From Iamia sp038233075 (GTDB lineage: Bacteria > Actinomycetota > Acidimicrobiia > Acidimicrobiales > Iamiaceae), in assembly GCA_038233075.1 (NCBI GenBank), contig JBBSMQ010000002.1:62001-126000 (forward strand): a stretch of DNA of 64,000 nt, in the 5' to 3' direction. The notes under the pieces were generated by a model. The model made no database searches. It saw only the letters and a list, made by a program, of their open reading frames with translations, and had not been told where the DNA came from. The number at the start of each line of letters is the position of its first letter. The first letter of the stretch is position 1. The translations under genes and the position numbers were made by a program. Below are positions 34,982 through 43,238 of this stretch, piece by piece.

Positions 34982-36357
34982 CAGCGGTCCCTCCGCCGGT
35001 AGGTGGCGGCGCACGGCTGGGCCAGCTGCACCACCATCTTGGAGTGGTCGTTCTGGTAGCTGTCGGGGGCCTGGGCCAGGCCCATGTCCCACTGCTGGAG
35101 CAGGACGCAGAAGATGGCCTTGAGCTGCATCAGGGCGAAGGCGGCGCCCACGCACCGGTGGCGGCCACCTCCGAAGGGCAGCCAGCTCCAGGGGTTCTCG
35201 ACGTCCTCGTGGCGGGGGTCGAGGTAGCGCTCGGGGCGGAAGGCATCGCGCTCGGGGAAGGCCTCGGGCAGGCGGTTCGACACCGACAGCGAGGCGCCGA
35301 CCAGGCTGCCCTCGGGCACGGCGTGGCCGGCCAGGTCGAGGTCGCGGGTGGCCTTGCGCAGCACCAGGATCAACGGCGGGTGGAGGCGGAGGGCCTCCTT
35401 GATGGCGGCCTCGAGGCGGGGGATCTCCCGCAGGGCACCGAAGCTGACCTCGGAGCTGTCGGCGAAGAGCTGGTCGAGCTCGGCCTGCACCGCCGCCATC
35501 TCCTCAGGGTGGCGGAGCAGCTCGATGAGGGTCCAGGCCGCGGTGCCGGAGGTGGTGTGGTGTCCGGCGAACATCATGGAGATGAACATGCCGGTGACCT
35601 CGTCGGCGCTGAAGCGGTCGGTGCCGTCGTCGTCCCTGATCGACATGAGCACGTCGAGCAGGTCGCGGTCGTCGGAGGGGGGCCGCTCCTCGGCGGCCCG
35701 GCCGTCCATGATCTCCTGCACCAGGGCCACCAGGCCGACGCGGGCCTCGTCGCGGCGGCGGAAGCTCTCGACACCGGGGGCGTAGGGGTCGACGTAGGCC
35801 AGAGCATCGGTGCCCTTCTCGAGGTCGTGGTAGAGCGCAGCGAAGCGGCCGTCGAGCTGCTCTCGGAAGCGCCGGCCGATGAGGCACGCCGACGACGTGT
35901 AGATGGTGAGCTCGGCGAACCAGTCGAGGAGGTCGATCTCGCCATCGTCGTCCCAGCCGGCCACCATGCGCTCGACCTCGGCGGCGATGGTCTCGGCGTG
36001 GCCCCGCATGAACCTGTCCCGCAGGGCCTGGTTGTGGAGCATCTCCTTGCGCCGTTCGGGCGGGGCGTCGAAGACGACGCCCTCGCCGAAGATGGGCGTC
36101 ATGAAGGGGTAGGCGGCGGCCTGGTCGAGGTCCTCGTCCGGGGCCCGGAAGAAGGCCTCATTGGCCTCGGGCCCGGTGAGGAGCACGACCTCCTGGTCGG
36201 CCAGTCGGAACCGGCCCGCGTCGCCGCACTCGGCCCGGGTCCGGGCCATGAGGCCGAGGGGGTCGCGGCGCAGCTCCTCCAGGTGGCCGGTGCCGCCGTC
36301 GTCTCCGGACACGACGGGCGGCGGGGCGGGGACGACAGGGGTGTCGGTCGTGGTCAC
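34981..36357 (-). CDS. cyp51: sterol 14-alpha-demethylase-like cytochrome P450 (CYP51)
   Basis: 458-aa bacterial CYP51. Family-specific signatures: I-helix SMMFAGHHTTSGTAAWTLIE, the K-helix IKEALRLHPPLILVLRKATR, PERYLDP, and the heme loop FGGGRHRCVGAAFALMQLK. The tail YQNDHSKMVVQLAQP closely matches what I know of M. tuberculosis CYP51. It lacks a membrane anchor, so it is soluble. CYP51 removes the 14-alpha methyl group of sterols in three oxygenation steps; whether this organism makes or degrades sterols cannot be seen here. GTG start at 36357 overlaps the SDR stop (GTGA), and the ferredoxin gene follows with a TGATG overlap. Confidence 0.95.
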   Translation of the reverse strand: MTTTDTPVVPAPPPVVSGDDGGTGHLEELRRDPLGLMARTRAECGDAGRFRLADQEVVLLTGPEANEAFFRAPDEDLDQAAAYPFMTPIFGEGVVFDAPPERRKEMLHNQALRDRFMRGHAETIAAEVERMVAGWDDDGEIDLLDWFAELTIYTSSACLIGRRFREQLDGRFAALYHDLEKGTDALAYVDPYAPGVESFRRRDEARVGLVALVQEIMDGRAAEERPPSDDRDLLDVLMSIRDDDGTDRFSADEVTGMFISMMFAGHHTTSGTAAWTLIELLRHPEEMAAVQAELDQLFADSSEVSFGALREIPRLEAAIKEALRLHPPLILVLRKATRDLDLAGHAVPEGSLVGASLSVSNRLPEAFPERDAFRPERYLDPRHEDVENPWSWLPFGGGRHRCVGAAFALMQLKAIFCVLLQQWDMGLAQAPDSYQNDHSKMVVQLAQPCAATYRRRDR

Positions 36358-37196
36358 AGGTGGTGCACCTCGGGGTCGGGGGCAGGGTCGCCAAGAGCCC
36401 GGTCGGAGGCAGGGGAGGAAGGCACCGCCGAGGGCGCCTCGGGCTCGACCTCGACGAGGGTCAGGTGGGTCCCCCGGGGGGTGGTGACCACGGCCACGAC
36501 GGCGTTGGCGACGTCGCCGGGGCGCAGGTAGCCGGGGTGGCGGAGCAGGCCCCAGCGGGTCCACTCGTCCATTGTCTCGACCACCACCTCCTCGCTCCAG
36601 GTGGTGCCCTGCTCGGTCGCCGACGGGCCGGGACGCACGATGCCGACCCGCACGCCGGATCCCTCGAGCTCCATCTGCAGCACCCGGGCCATGGCCTCCA
36701 GGCCCGCCTTGGAGGTGACGTAGGCGGCCATCCGGGGCCGCGGGGCCCGCACCACGTCAGAAGTCACGAACACGACGTCACCCCTTCCCCGTGCGACCAT
36801 CGCCGGCACCAGCCCCGCGACGAGGCGCTGGGCGCCGAGGAGGTTGACCTGCACCTGGCGGGCGAAGTCGGCCGGTGGGGTGGCCAGGGTGGTCTGGGGC
36901 AGCACCTCGCCGGCGTTGCTGATGACGACCTCGACGGGGCCGTGGACCGCTTCGGCGGTGGCGGCGAAGTCGTCGACGGAGGCCGCCTCGGTGAGGTCGA
37001 GGGGGAGGGCGGCGGCGTCACCGCCATCGGCCCGGATCTTGGCCGCGACCTCCTCGCAGCGATCGACCCGCCGGGCGCCCAGCACCACCGGGTGACCCAC
37101 CGCGGCCAGGGCCAGCGCCACCGCCTGTCCGATGCCCGAGGAGGCACCGGTCACCACCGCCGGCCGCCGCACCGGGTGAGGCCCGAACCGGGGCAT
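36354..37196 (-). CDS. SDR family oxidoreductase of the CYP51 cluster
   Basis: 280-aa short-chain dehydrogenase: TGASSGIGQAVALALAAVG cofactor loop, ISNAGEVLPQ, and VTSDVVRAPRPRMAAYVTSK with the catalytic Ser and Tyr-x-x-x-Lys. The loop GARRVDR suggests NADP(H). A C-terminal extension of about 35 residues is Pro/Ser-rich (SAVPSSPASD). It sits between the CYP123-like and CYP51 genes with overlaps at both ends, the same place as the SDR Rv0765c in M. tuberculosis as I recall it. It would oxidise or reduce a hydroxyl/keto group of the P450 substrate. Confidence 0.92.
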   Translation of the reverse strand: MPRFGPHPVRRPAVVTGASSGIGQAVALALAAVGHPVVLGARRVDRCEEVAAKIRADGGDAAALPLDLTEAASVDDFAATAEAVHGPVEVVISNAGEVLPQTTLATPPADFARQVQVNLLGAQRLVAGLVPAMVARGRGDVVFVTSDVVRAPRPRMAAYVTSKAGLEAMARVLQMELEGSGVRVGIVRPGPSATEQGTTWSEEVVVETMDEWTRWGLLRHPGYLRPGDVANAVVAVVTTPRGTHLTLVEVEPEAPSAVPSSPASDRALGDPAPDPEVHHL

Positions 37197-38401
37197 CAGC
37201 GGGGGGTGATGGTGGTGGGCAGGGCGGCCAGACCACGGACGTTGACGCTGTGGACCCGCTCCAGGCCGTCGGGGTCGACGTCGTAGACCGCCACCCGGCG
37301 GACCAGTTCCTCCAGGCACACCCGGGCCTCGAGACGGGCCAGGGAGGCGCCCAGGCAGAAGTGGCGACCGAATCCGAAGCTGGCCAGGTCGCCCGTGTCG
37401 CGCCCGATGAGGTAGCGCTCGGGGTCGGGGAACACCTCCTCGTCGCGGTTGGCCGAGCCCACGAGCAGCAGCACCCGGTCACCGGCCGGGATGGTGGTGC
37501 CCCGGAGGCTGATATCGGTGGTGGTCACCCGGGCCAGCATCTGGCTGGAGGTGTCGTAGCGGAGGGTCTCCTCGATCCACGCCGGCACCAGCTCCGCTTC
37601 GGCGAAGGGACGGGCGCGCTGGTCGGGGTGGCGCCAGGCCCAGTACCACGCGTTGCCCAGCAGCTTGGTGGTGGTCTCGTTGCCGGCCACGACCATGAGG
37701 AAGAGGAAGCTGATGATGTCGTCGTCGTGGAGGCGGTCGCCGTCGAGCTCGGCGTCGAGCAGGGCCGAGGTGAGGTCGTCGGTGCGTCGGGCCCGACGGC
37801 GGGCGATCATGTCGGCGTAGTAGCCGGCCAGGTGGAGGGCGGCCTCCATCCCCGCAGCGGGCACGTCGGTGACCCCGTCCTCGCGGTGCACCAGCAGGTC
37901 CGACAGGCGGCGCAGCTCGGCCCGGTCGGCCTCGGGCACCCCGACCAGCTCGGAGATGACGTCCATGGGCAGCTTGCCCGCCACCTCGGCAACGAAGTCG
38001 AAGCTGCGTCGCTCGACGGCCTCGTCGATGTAGCCGGTGGCGATGGCCCGGATGCGGGGCTCGAGGTCGAGCACCCGGCGGGGGGTGAAGCCCCGGGAGA
38101 CGAGGCCCCGCATGCGGCCGTGGCGGGGCGGGTCTATGGCCAGGAACGACATCGTCCGGTGGGCGTGGGGGCCCGACGCCGCCGGGTCGAGCGACACCCC
38201 CTCGGCCGAGGAGAAGGAGGCGGTGTCGCGGAAGGCCTCGATCACATCCGCGTGGCGGGACAGGGCCCAGAACCCGTGCTCCTCGTTGCGGTACACCGGT
38301 GCCTCGGTCCGGAGCCGGGCGTAGGTCGGGTAGGGGTCCTCGTGGATGGCGTAGGAGTAGGGGTCGTAGGTGACCGGCCCGGGTGCCACCGCGGTCGTCA
38401 T
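37196..38401 (-). CDS. cytochrome P450 (CYP123-like)
   Basis: 401-aa soluble P450. I-helix FLFLMVVAGNETTTKLLGNA, K-helix EETLRYD, heme loop FGFGRHFCLGASLARLEARV. AGNETTTKLL and the gene position upstream of the SDR and CYP51 genes point to CYP123, whose function is unknown. Its stop shares a base with the SDR start (TGATG), and its ATG overlaps the stop of the TetR gene (ATGA), making it part of one transcript read from the regulator. Confidence 0.92.
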   Translation of the reverse strand: MTTAVAPGPVTYDPYSYAIHEDPYPTYARLRTEAPVYRNEEHGFWALSRHADVIEAFRDTASFSSAEGVSLDPAASGPHAHRTMSFLAIDPPRHGRMRGLVSRGFTPRRVLDLEPRIRAIATGYIDEAVERRSFDFVAEVAGKLPMDVISELVGVPEADRAELRRLSDLLVHREDGVTDVPAAGMEAALHLAGYYADMIARRRARRTDDLTSALLDAELDGDRLHDDDIISFLFLMVVAGNETTTKLLGNAWYWAWRHPDQRARPFAEAELVPAWIEETLRYDTSSQMLARVTTTDISLRGTTIPAGDRVLLLVGSANRDEEVFPDPERYLIGRDTGDLASFGFGRHFCLGASLARLEARVCLEELVRRVAVYDVDPDGLERVHSVNVRGLAALPTTITPR

Positions 38402-39006
38402 CGGTCCGGCCCCAGCACCAGAGCGGCGACGCTGGCCATGCGGTCGGCCAGCTCGGCGTGGGGGAAGTAGCCCATGCCGGCCTGGAGCATGGCACCGGAC
38501 AGGGCGAGGGACAGGGCATCGAGCACGGCCCCGTCGCCCGCGTCGCCGAGGGCCACCCGCAGCCGCTCGGTCATCTCGACGCCGATCTCCTCCCGCAGGC
38601 GGGCCACATCGGGGTCGCTGGCCAGGAGCGAGGTGGTGCAGGCCGCCGCCAGCTCGGGCTCATCGGTCACCACGTCGGAGATCTCGGCGATGGCCGCCAC
38701 CACGCGGCCCACGGCGCGGTGTCGGCCATCGGGCGAGGGCGCGGCCTGGCGCTGGAGACGCCGCCAGAAGACCTCGGCCACCAGGTGGTCCTTGGAGGCG
38801 AAGTAGGTGTAGGCCGTGGCCGGTGCCACCCCGGCCCGACGGGCCACGTTGCGGACCGTGAGGCCCTCGTACCCCGACCCCCGGACCTCCTCCACCGCCG
38901 CATCGGTGAGGCGGTCGACGGTGTCGGCCTGACGCTCGCTCAGGTGACGGCGCACCGGCGCCCGCGAGGCGACGGGCTCAGTGGTTCCGGACAGGTCGCT
39001 GGACAT
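38398..39006 (-). CDS. TetR family regulator of the P450 cluster
   Basis: About 202-aa TetR regulator: DRLTDAAVEEVRGSGYEGLT, VRNVARRAGVAPATAYTYFA (HTH), SKDHLVAEVFWRRL. First gene of the P450 operon, overlapping the CYP123-like gene by 4 nt, so it probably regulates its own transcript. I prefer ATG 39006 over GTG 39018, because an inverted repeat that looks like an operator (39012-39025) covers the GTG. In M. tuberculosis a TetR-type gene (Rv0767c) is in the same place. The ligand is unknown. Confidence 0.9.
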   Translation of the reverse strand: MSSDLSGTTEPVASRAPVRRHLSERQADTVDRLTDAAVEEVRGSGYEGLTVRNVARRAGVAPATAYTYFASKDHLVAEVFWRRLQRQAAPSPDGRHRAVGRVVAAIAEISDVVTDEPELAAACTTSLLASDPDVARLREEIGVEMTERLRVALGDAGDGAVLDALSLALSGAMLQAGMGYFPHAELADRMASVAALVLGPDR

Positions 39007-39011
39007 CGGAC

Positions 39012-39025
39012 TGGACACTAGTCCA
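39012..39025. promoter_or_regulatory. inverted repeat, candidate TetR operator
   Basis: TGGACACTAGTCCA: arms TGGAC/GTCCA around ACTA, within a wider GGACT...AGTCC pair (39008-39024). It lies immediately upstream of the ATG of the cluster's TetR gene, where autoregulation is common. The arms are short, so the assignment is tentative. Confidence 0.45.
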
Positions 39026-39165
39026 TGTCACCGCGTGGGGGAACCGGCGTCGCCCGCAGCCGGTCATCGCGGGCAGGGTCCCCGTGGAGACCAGGGAGGG
39101 CTCCCGCGGCCCGGCGGGGTCGACGAGGCCGTCGTGAGGCTCGCAACCGGCCCGGGCGATCGTCG

Positions 39166-39930
39166 TCAGCCCGGGGCCGGTCGGGTGAAGCCGGCCAGCA
39201 GGTCAGCGAACGCGGCCTCCTCCCGGGCCCGGGCCGCGGTGACGGCCTCCGCCTCCGCCGCCCGCAGGAGGCTCGCCACCGCCCGCAGCCCGGCGAGGGG
39301 GTGGGCGGCGATGCGGGCGGCCTCGGCGGCCACGGTGTCGAGGAGGTCCCCCGCCGGCACCGCGTCGAGGGCCAGGCCGAGGGCCACGGCCTCCTCGGCG
39401 CCCACCCAGTCGCCCGTCAGCAGCACGCGCGCCGCCTGCTGGCGACCCATCCGCTGGGCCAGGAGCACGCTGCTGGCGGCCTCCGGGGGGACGCCCATCT
39501 CGGCGAAGGGCACCCGCAACCGAGCCGTGTCGGCCATCCAGACCATGTCGCAGTGGGCCAGCAGGGTGAAGCCGATGCCCACCCCGGCGCCGTTGACGGC
39601 GACCAGGAGCGGCTTGTCGAAGGCCTCCACCGCGGCCAGCAGTGAGCGGAAGCCCTGCTCGGCGCCGGGGGGCGCGGTGCCCGACGCCAGCGCCGCCATC
39701 TCGTCGAGGTCCTGTCCCGCCGAGAACACCCGTCCCCCGCCGGTGAGCACCACCACCCGAACGCTGTCGTCACCCCGGGCCGCATCGAGGGCCGCCGCCA
39801 GGCTGCGGTAGAGAGCCACGTCGAAGGCGTTGCGGGCATCGGGCCGGTCGAGGGTGAGGGTGCGGACAGCTCCTTCGTCGGCCACCCGCAGGACGGCTCC
39901 GCTCGCTGTGCTGGCTCCGCTGCCGGTCAC
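39166..39930 (-). CDS. enoyl-CoA hydratase/isomerase family protein
   Basis: 254-aa crotonase: the first oxyanion strand is GGGRVFSAGQDLDEMAAL, the second AVNGAGVGIGFTLLAHCDMV, and LRVPFAEMGVPPEAASSVLL carries the position of the second catalytic Glu. AGQDL with a single Glu is closer to isomerase-like or PaaG-like members than to classical hydratases. It is the second gene of a pair: its GTG start overlaps the stop of the carboxymuconolactone-decarboxylase-like gene (GTGA). The gap to the TetR gene (about 160 nt) holds nothing else I recognise. Confidence 0.9.
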   Translation of the reverse strand: MTGSGASTASGAVLRVADEGAVRTLTLDRPDARNAFDVALYRSLAAALDAARGDDSVRVVVLTGGGRVFSAGQDLDEMAALASGTAPPGAEQGFRSLLAAVEAFDKPLLVAVNGAGVGIGFTLLAHCDMVWMADTARLRVPFAEMGVPPEAASSVLLAQRMGRQQAARVLLTGDWVGAEEAVALGLALDAVPAGDLLDTVAAEAARIAAHPLAGLRAVASLLRAAEAEAVTAARAREEAAFADLLAGFTRPAPG

Positions 39931-40319
39931 CCGCCTTCCTCTGACTCACCCGTGGCCCGGACGTGGTCGGCGAGCGCCTTCTCGACCTGGGTGAAGGTCC
40001 GGGCCCCGGCGGGCCAGCCCGCGTAGTGGCTGAGGAACACCGCCATCTCCCGCAGGGCCACCTCGTCGAGCTCGTCGTTGGCCAGGGCCGCCGCCAGCTG
40101 GATGGGTACCACGTCGTGGTCGCCGTTGCCGACCAGGAGCCCCAACAGGAAGAGGCGCCGATCCCGACGGGACAGGCCGGGTCGGTTCCAGATGTCGGCG
40201 AAGAGGTGCTCGACGGTGTAGTCGAAGAAGTCACCCTCGCCGTCGACGACGTCGTCCCAGCCGTACACCGACGCCATGGTCTCGAGGCCGCGCCGCCGCC
40301 GCTCCGGATCGCTGTCCAT
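39927..40319 (-). CDS. carboxymuconolactone decarboxylase (CMD/AhpD-like) family protein
   Basis: 130-aa all-helical protein: FFDYTVEHLFADIWNRPGLS, then RRDRRLFLLGLLVGNGDHDV, LAAALANDELDEVALREMAV and FLSHYAGWPAGARTF. This is the CMD pattern without the CxxC of AhpD peroxidases, so a decarboxylase or lactonase-type role is more likely than redox. A CMD protein (Rv0771) also occurs near the mycobacterial CYP51 region as I recall. ATG 40319 is chosen because homology begins there. It overlaps the enoyl-CoA hydratase gene. The 230 nt between it and the helicase stop hold no gene I can support. Confidence 0.87.
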   Translation of the reverse strand: MDSDPERRRRGLETMASVYGWDDVVDGEGDFFDYTVEHLFADIWNRPGLSRRDRRLFLLGLLVGNGDHDVVPIQLAAALANDELDEVALREMAVFLSHYAGWPAGARTFTQVEKALADHVRATGESEEGG

Positions 40320-40551
40320 GCGACTGCTGCTGCCTCCCGGTCGGGTCCGCCCGTCTGGGCCGGCCGGGGGGACGGTAGCCCAGGCGGTCGGACCTGACGC
40401 TGGCCGGCCCGCATACGACCTGGACCCCGGCCGCCGTGCGAGCGGCGCGCGGCGGTGCACCGTGGTGGCGCGCTGGTGGAGCTCGGCCCCCGTCTGTCAC
40501 CCGGGACGTCTGATTCAGCGGCCCGGGCTCAGGTTGGGTGCGCGATCTCGT

Positions 40552-42036
40552 TCAGCGGCCACCGCGGGAGCCGCCACGCCCCTGACGGGACCGGCTGCCC
40601 CGGCCCGAACCACTGCCCTGCCCCTGACCCGAGCGGCCGCCGCCGCCGCTCGGACGACCCGCGGACCGGGAGCCCCCGGACCGCCCGCCTGGCTTGGACC
40701 CCGACGTCACGCCATCGGGGCGGCTGCGCCGCTCGCCGTCGTGGTTGAGGCGACCGCCCTTGCCCGCGCTGCGGGAGCGGCGGTGCTGGCGCTGGGGGCC
40801 GTCACCCCGGCCACCACCGCCTTCGTCGCGCCGACGGGGACCACCCTCCCCCTTGGCCGGACGGTCGTCCCGAGACGACGATGCCGGCCGCTCCGGGATC
40901 GGACGATCGGTCGGCGTTCCGAGAGCGCCCACGTCCGGGGCCTCGGCCCGCACCTCCACGCCGGCCTTGCGCATCATCTTGGCCACCGCGGCCACGTCAG
41001 ACCGGGGCGCCATGGTGACGACGAGACCCTCGGCCCCGGCCCGCCCGGTGCGTCCCGAGCGGTGCACGAAGTCCTTGTGGTCCGGCGGGGCGTCGAAGTG
41101 CACCACGCAGGCGACGTCGTCGACGTGGATGCCGCGGGCGGCGACGTCGGTGGCCACGAGGGCCTGGGCCTTCCCGGTGGTGAAGCTGCGCAGGGCGCGC
41201 TCGCGTTGGTTCTGGGAGCGGTTGCCGTGGATCGCCTCGGCGGCGACGCCCAGCTTGCCCAGCTGGCGGGCCAGGCGGTCGGCGCCGTGCTTGGTGCGGG
41301 AGAACACGATGGCGGGCCAGTGGGCCGAGATGACGTCGGCCGTGGCCGCCACCCGCCGGTCCCGCTCGACCTGCCACAGCACGTGCTGGTTGACCGGCTC
41401 GTCGGCGTCCTTGTCGACGCCGTGGCGGGCCGGGTTGGTCTGGTAGCCACGGATGAGCTTGTCGACGTCGCCGTCCAGGGTGGCGGAGAACAGCAGGGTC
41501 TGACGATCGGGCATCACCTGGTCGAGCAGACGCCGCACCTCGGGGAGGAAGCCCATGTCGGCCATGCGGTCGGCCTCATCGACGACGACGAAGCTCACCC
41601 GGTCGAGACGCACGTCGCCCCGCTGGACCAGGTCGGCCAGCCGGCCGGGGCAGGCGACGACCACATCGACGCCCTTGCGGAGCGCCGCCAGCTGGGGCCC
41701 GAAGCCGACCCCGCCGTAGAAGGCGTGGACGGAGCGGCCCATCGGGTGGAGCAGCAGGTCGAGCTCGTCGCGGACCTGGGCCGCCAGCTCGCGGGTGGGG
41801 ACGAGGACGAGGGCCTTGGGCCGCTTGGGGGCGGCGTTGGTGACCCGGGCGGCCAGCGGGATCCCGAAGGCCAGGGTCTTGCCCGAGCCGGTCGGGGCCC
41901 GGCCGCAGACGTCACGCCCGGCCAGGGCGTCGGGGAGGGCAGCGGCCTGGATGGGGAACGGCTCAGTGATGCCGCGGTCGGTGAGGACGCGGGCGATCGG
42001 GGTGGGGACGCCGAGATCGGCGAAGGAAGGGGACAC
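40552..42036 (-). CDS. DEAD-box RNA helicase
   Basis: 494-aa DEAD-box helicase (RhlE/CsdA type). The Q motif region is FADLGVPTPIARVL...FPIQ, motif I APTGSGKT at residues 47-54, Ia PTRELAAQ, II VVVDEADRM, III LFSATL, V VATDVAARGIHVDD and VI HRSGRTGRAG. After about residue 375 comes a low-complexity tail rich in Gly, Arg and Ser (GGRSGGSRSAGRPSGGGGRS), likely an unstructured RNA-binding region. Start is set at GTG 42036 because AGGAGA lies four bases upstream; reading further upstream gives unrelated sequence. It would unwind structured RNA in ribosome assembly or mRNA decay. Confidence 0.95.
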   Translation of the reverse strand: MSPSFADLGVPTPIARVLTDRGITEPFPIQAAALPDALAGRDVCGRAPTGSGKTLAFGIPLAARVTNAAPKRPKALVLVPTRELAAQVRDELDLLLHPMGRSVHAFYGGVGFGPQLAALRKGVDVVVACPGRLADLVQRGDVRLDRVSFVVVDEADRMADMGFLPEVRRLLDQVMPDRQTLLFSATLDGDVDKLIRGYQTNPARHGVDKDADEPVNQHVLWQVERDRRVAATADVISAHWPAIVFSRTKHGADRLARQLGKLGVAAEAIHGNRSQNQRERALRSFTTGKAQALVATDVAARGIHVDDVACVVHFDAPPDHKDFVHRSGRTGRAGAEGLVVTMAPRSDVAAVAKMMRKAGVEVRAEAPDVGALGTPTDRPIPERPASSSRDDRPAKGEGGPRRRDEGGGGRGDGPQRQHRRSRSAGKGGRLNHDGERRSRPDGVTSGSKPGGRSGGSRSAGRPSGGGGRSGQGQGSGSGRGSRSRQGRGGSRGGR

Positions 42037-42312
42037 GAGCTCTCCTGGGTCGGACCACGCACCGTTGCGTGGCGAGGCCGCAGCGAACCAGTGTGAGAGC
42101 TGTCGGACCGGACGAGAGGGCGGGATCGCCATCGGGCTGCGCACCGGGACAGGGGCACCGAGGTGCCGAGATGGACGGCACCGTAGCGCCACCGGACCGC
42201 GGGGTCGGCATCGTCACCCCTGGTCATCGGACACACCGGCCCGCCACGAGGGACGAACCCTCCGGCGTTCAGATGGGGTCCGACGGACGACGGCCGGCCC
42301 GTCGTCGCCATG
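42037..42312. other. long gap between helicase start and hemolysin III terminator
   Basis: About 275 nt with no supported gene. On the minus strand it is the 5' region of the helicase gene, with the ribosome binding site AGGAGA (complement of 42041-42046) at its end. A further inverted repeat, GACGACGG...CGTCGTC, lies near 42284-42310. A long leader would fit cold- or growth-regulated helicase expression, but no specific regulatory motif is recognisable. Confidence 0.4.
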
Positions 42313-42330
42313 CGACGGCCGCGGCCGTCG
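42313..42330 (-). terminator. perfect 18-bp palindrome downstream of the hemolysin III gene
   Basis: CGACGGCCGCGGCCGTCG, fully self-complementary, begins five bases beyond the TGA of the hemolysin III gene. It would form a strong GC hairpin in the transcript; there is no T-tract, as is common in high-GC actinobacteria. Confidence 0.55.
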
Positions 42331-42334
42331 GCGC

Positions 42335-43057
42335 TCAGCCCGCGCGGATGAGGGCCAGGTTCATGGCGAAGAGCAGCACCCCGGCGGTGACGCCCAGGGT
42401 GTGCCAGACCTCGTGGTACCCGAACCAGCGGGGCGAGAGGCGCGGTCGGCCGACGGCGAAGAGGGCGGCGCCGCCGGTGTACAGGAGCCCGGCGACTAGC
42501 AGGAGGACCAGCGCCACCGGACGGGCGAGGAGGGCGGGCAGAGCCAGGACCCCGGCCCAGCCGAGCACGATGTAGAGGGCCCCGCTGAGCCGCCGGAACC
42601 GCTCGAAGGCGACCAGCTTGAGCACCACCCCCGTGGCGGCGCCGGCCCACAGCAGCCCCAGCAGCGCCGCCCGGGGCCAGCCCCCCATGAGCAGCACGCA
42701 GGCGGGCGTGGCCGAACCGGCGATGAGGAGGTAGATCATGGAGTGGTCGGCGCGCTGGAGGACCCGACGGGCCCGGGGGGACCGGGCGAAGACGTGGTAG
42801 CTGCCGGAGGTGGCGTACAGCAGGACCGAGCACACGCCGTAGACCCACGCCGCCACCACCGCCTCGGTGCTGGGCGCCGAGCGCACCAGCCACACCAGGC
42901 CCGCGACCGACACCACCGCGGTCGCGAGGTGGAGCCGGCCCCGCAGGCGCGGGCGCTCTCGCGCGACCTTGAGGTAGGCGACGGCGTCGTCGACGTGGTC
43001 CTTCAGGGGGGCCGGGCCGGACCGATCGAAACCGTCCCCGGTGGGGCGGATGTCCAT
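42335..43057 (-). CDS. hemolysin III / PAQR family membrane protein
   Basis: 240-aa seven-helix membrane protein. Conserved residues of the family are visible: LLYATSGSYHVFARSPRARR (the SxxYH motif), LQRADHSMIYLLIAGSATPA (the Asp), and WFGYHEVWHTLGVTAGVLLF (the HxxxH). These His/Asp residues bind zinc in the related adiponectin receptors, which act as ceramidases; the bacterial role is unclear, and the haemolysin name is historical. ATG 43057 chosen; a soluble N-terminus of about 35 residues precedes helix 1. Confidence 0.9.
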   Translation of the reverse strand: MDIRPTGDGFDRSGPAPLKDHVDDAVAYLKVARERPRLRGRLHLATAVVSVAGLVWLVRSAPSTEAVVAAWVYGVCSVLLYATSGSYHVFARSPRARRVLQRADHSMIYLLIAGSATPACVLLMGGWPRAALLGLLWAGAATGVVLKLVAFERFRRLSGALYIVLGWAGVLALPALLARPVALVLLLVAGLLYTGGAALFAVGRPRLSPRWFGYHEVWHTLGVTAGVLLFAMNLALIRAG

Positions 43058-43238
43058 GAGCCCGACCGTACCGTCGGGAACAGGGTGGCGCGGGGCGGTC
43101 CCGGGAGGCACCCGTCACGGCCCCGCCGAGCTTGGTGCGGACGTCGCCACGTGTGTCGCCCCCATGTGCGCCCACGTGCACGAAGCTGCCGGCCGCAGGA
43201 CCGGGCACCGACGGCGCCCGCCGCTAGCATGACGCCTC

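Noticed and set aside
40319..40551. Possible small gene between the helicase and CMD genes
   Set aside because: Frames there lack a sensible start, a ribosome binding site or family resemblance.
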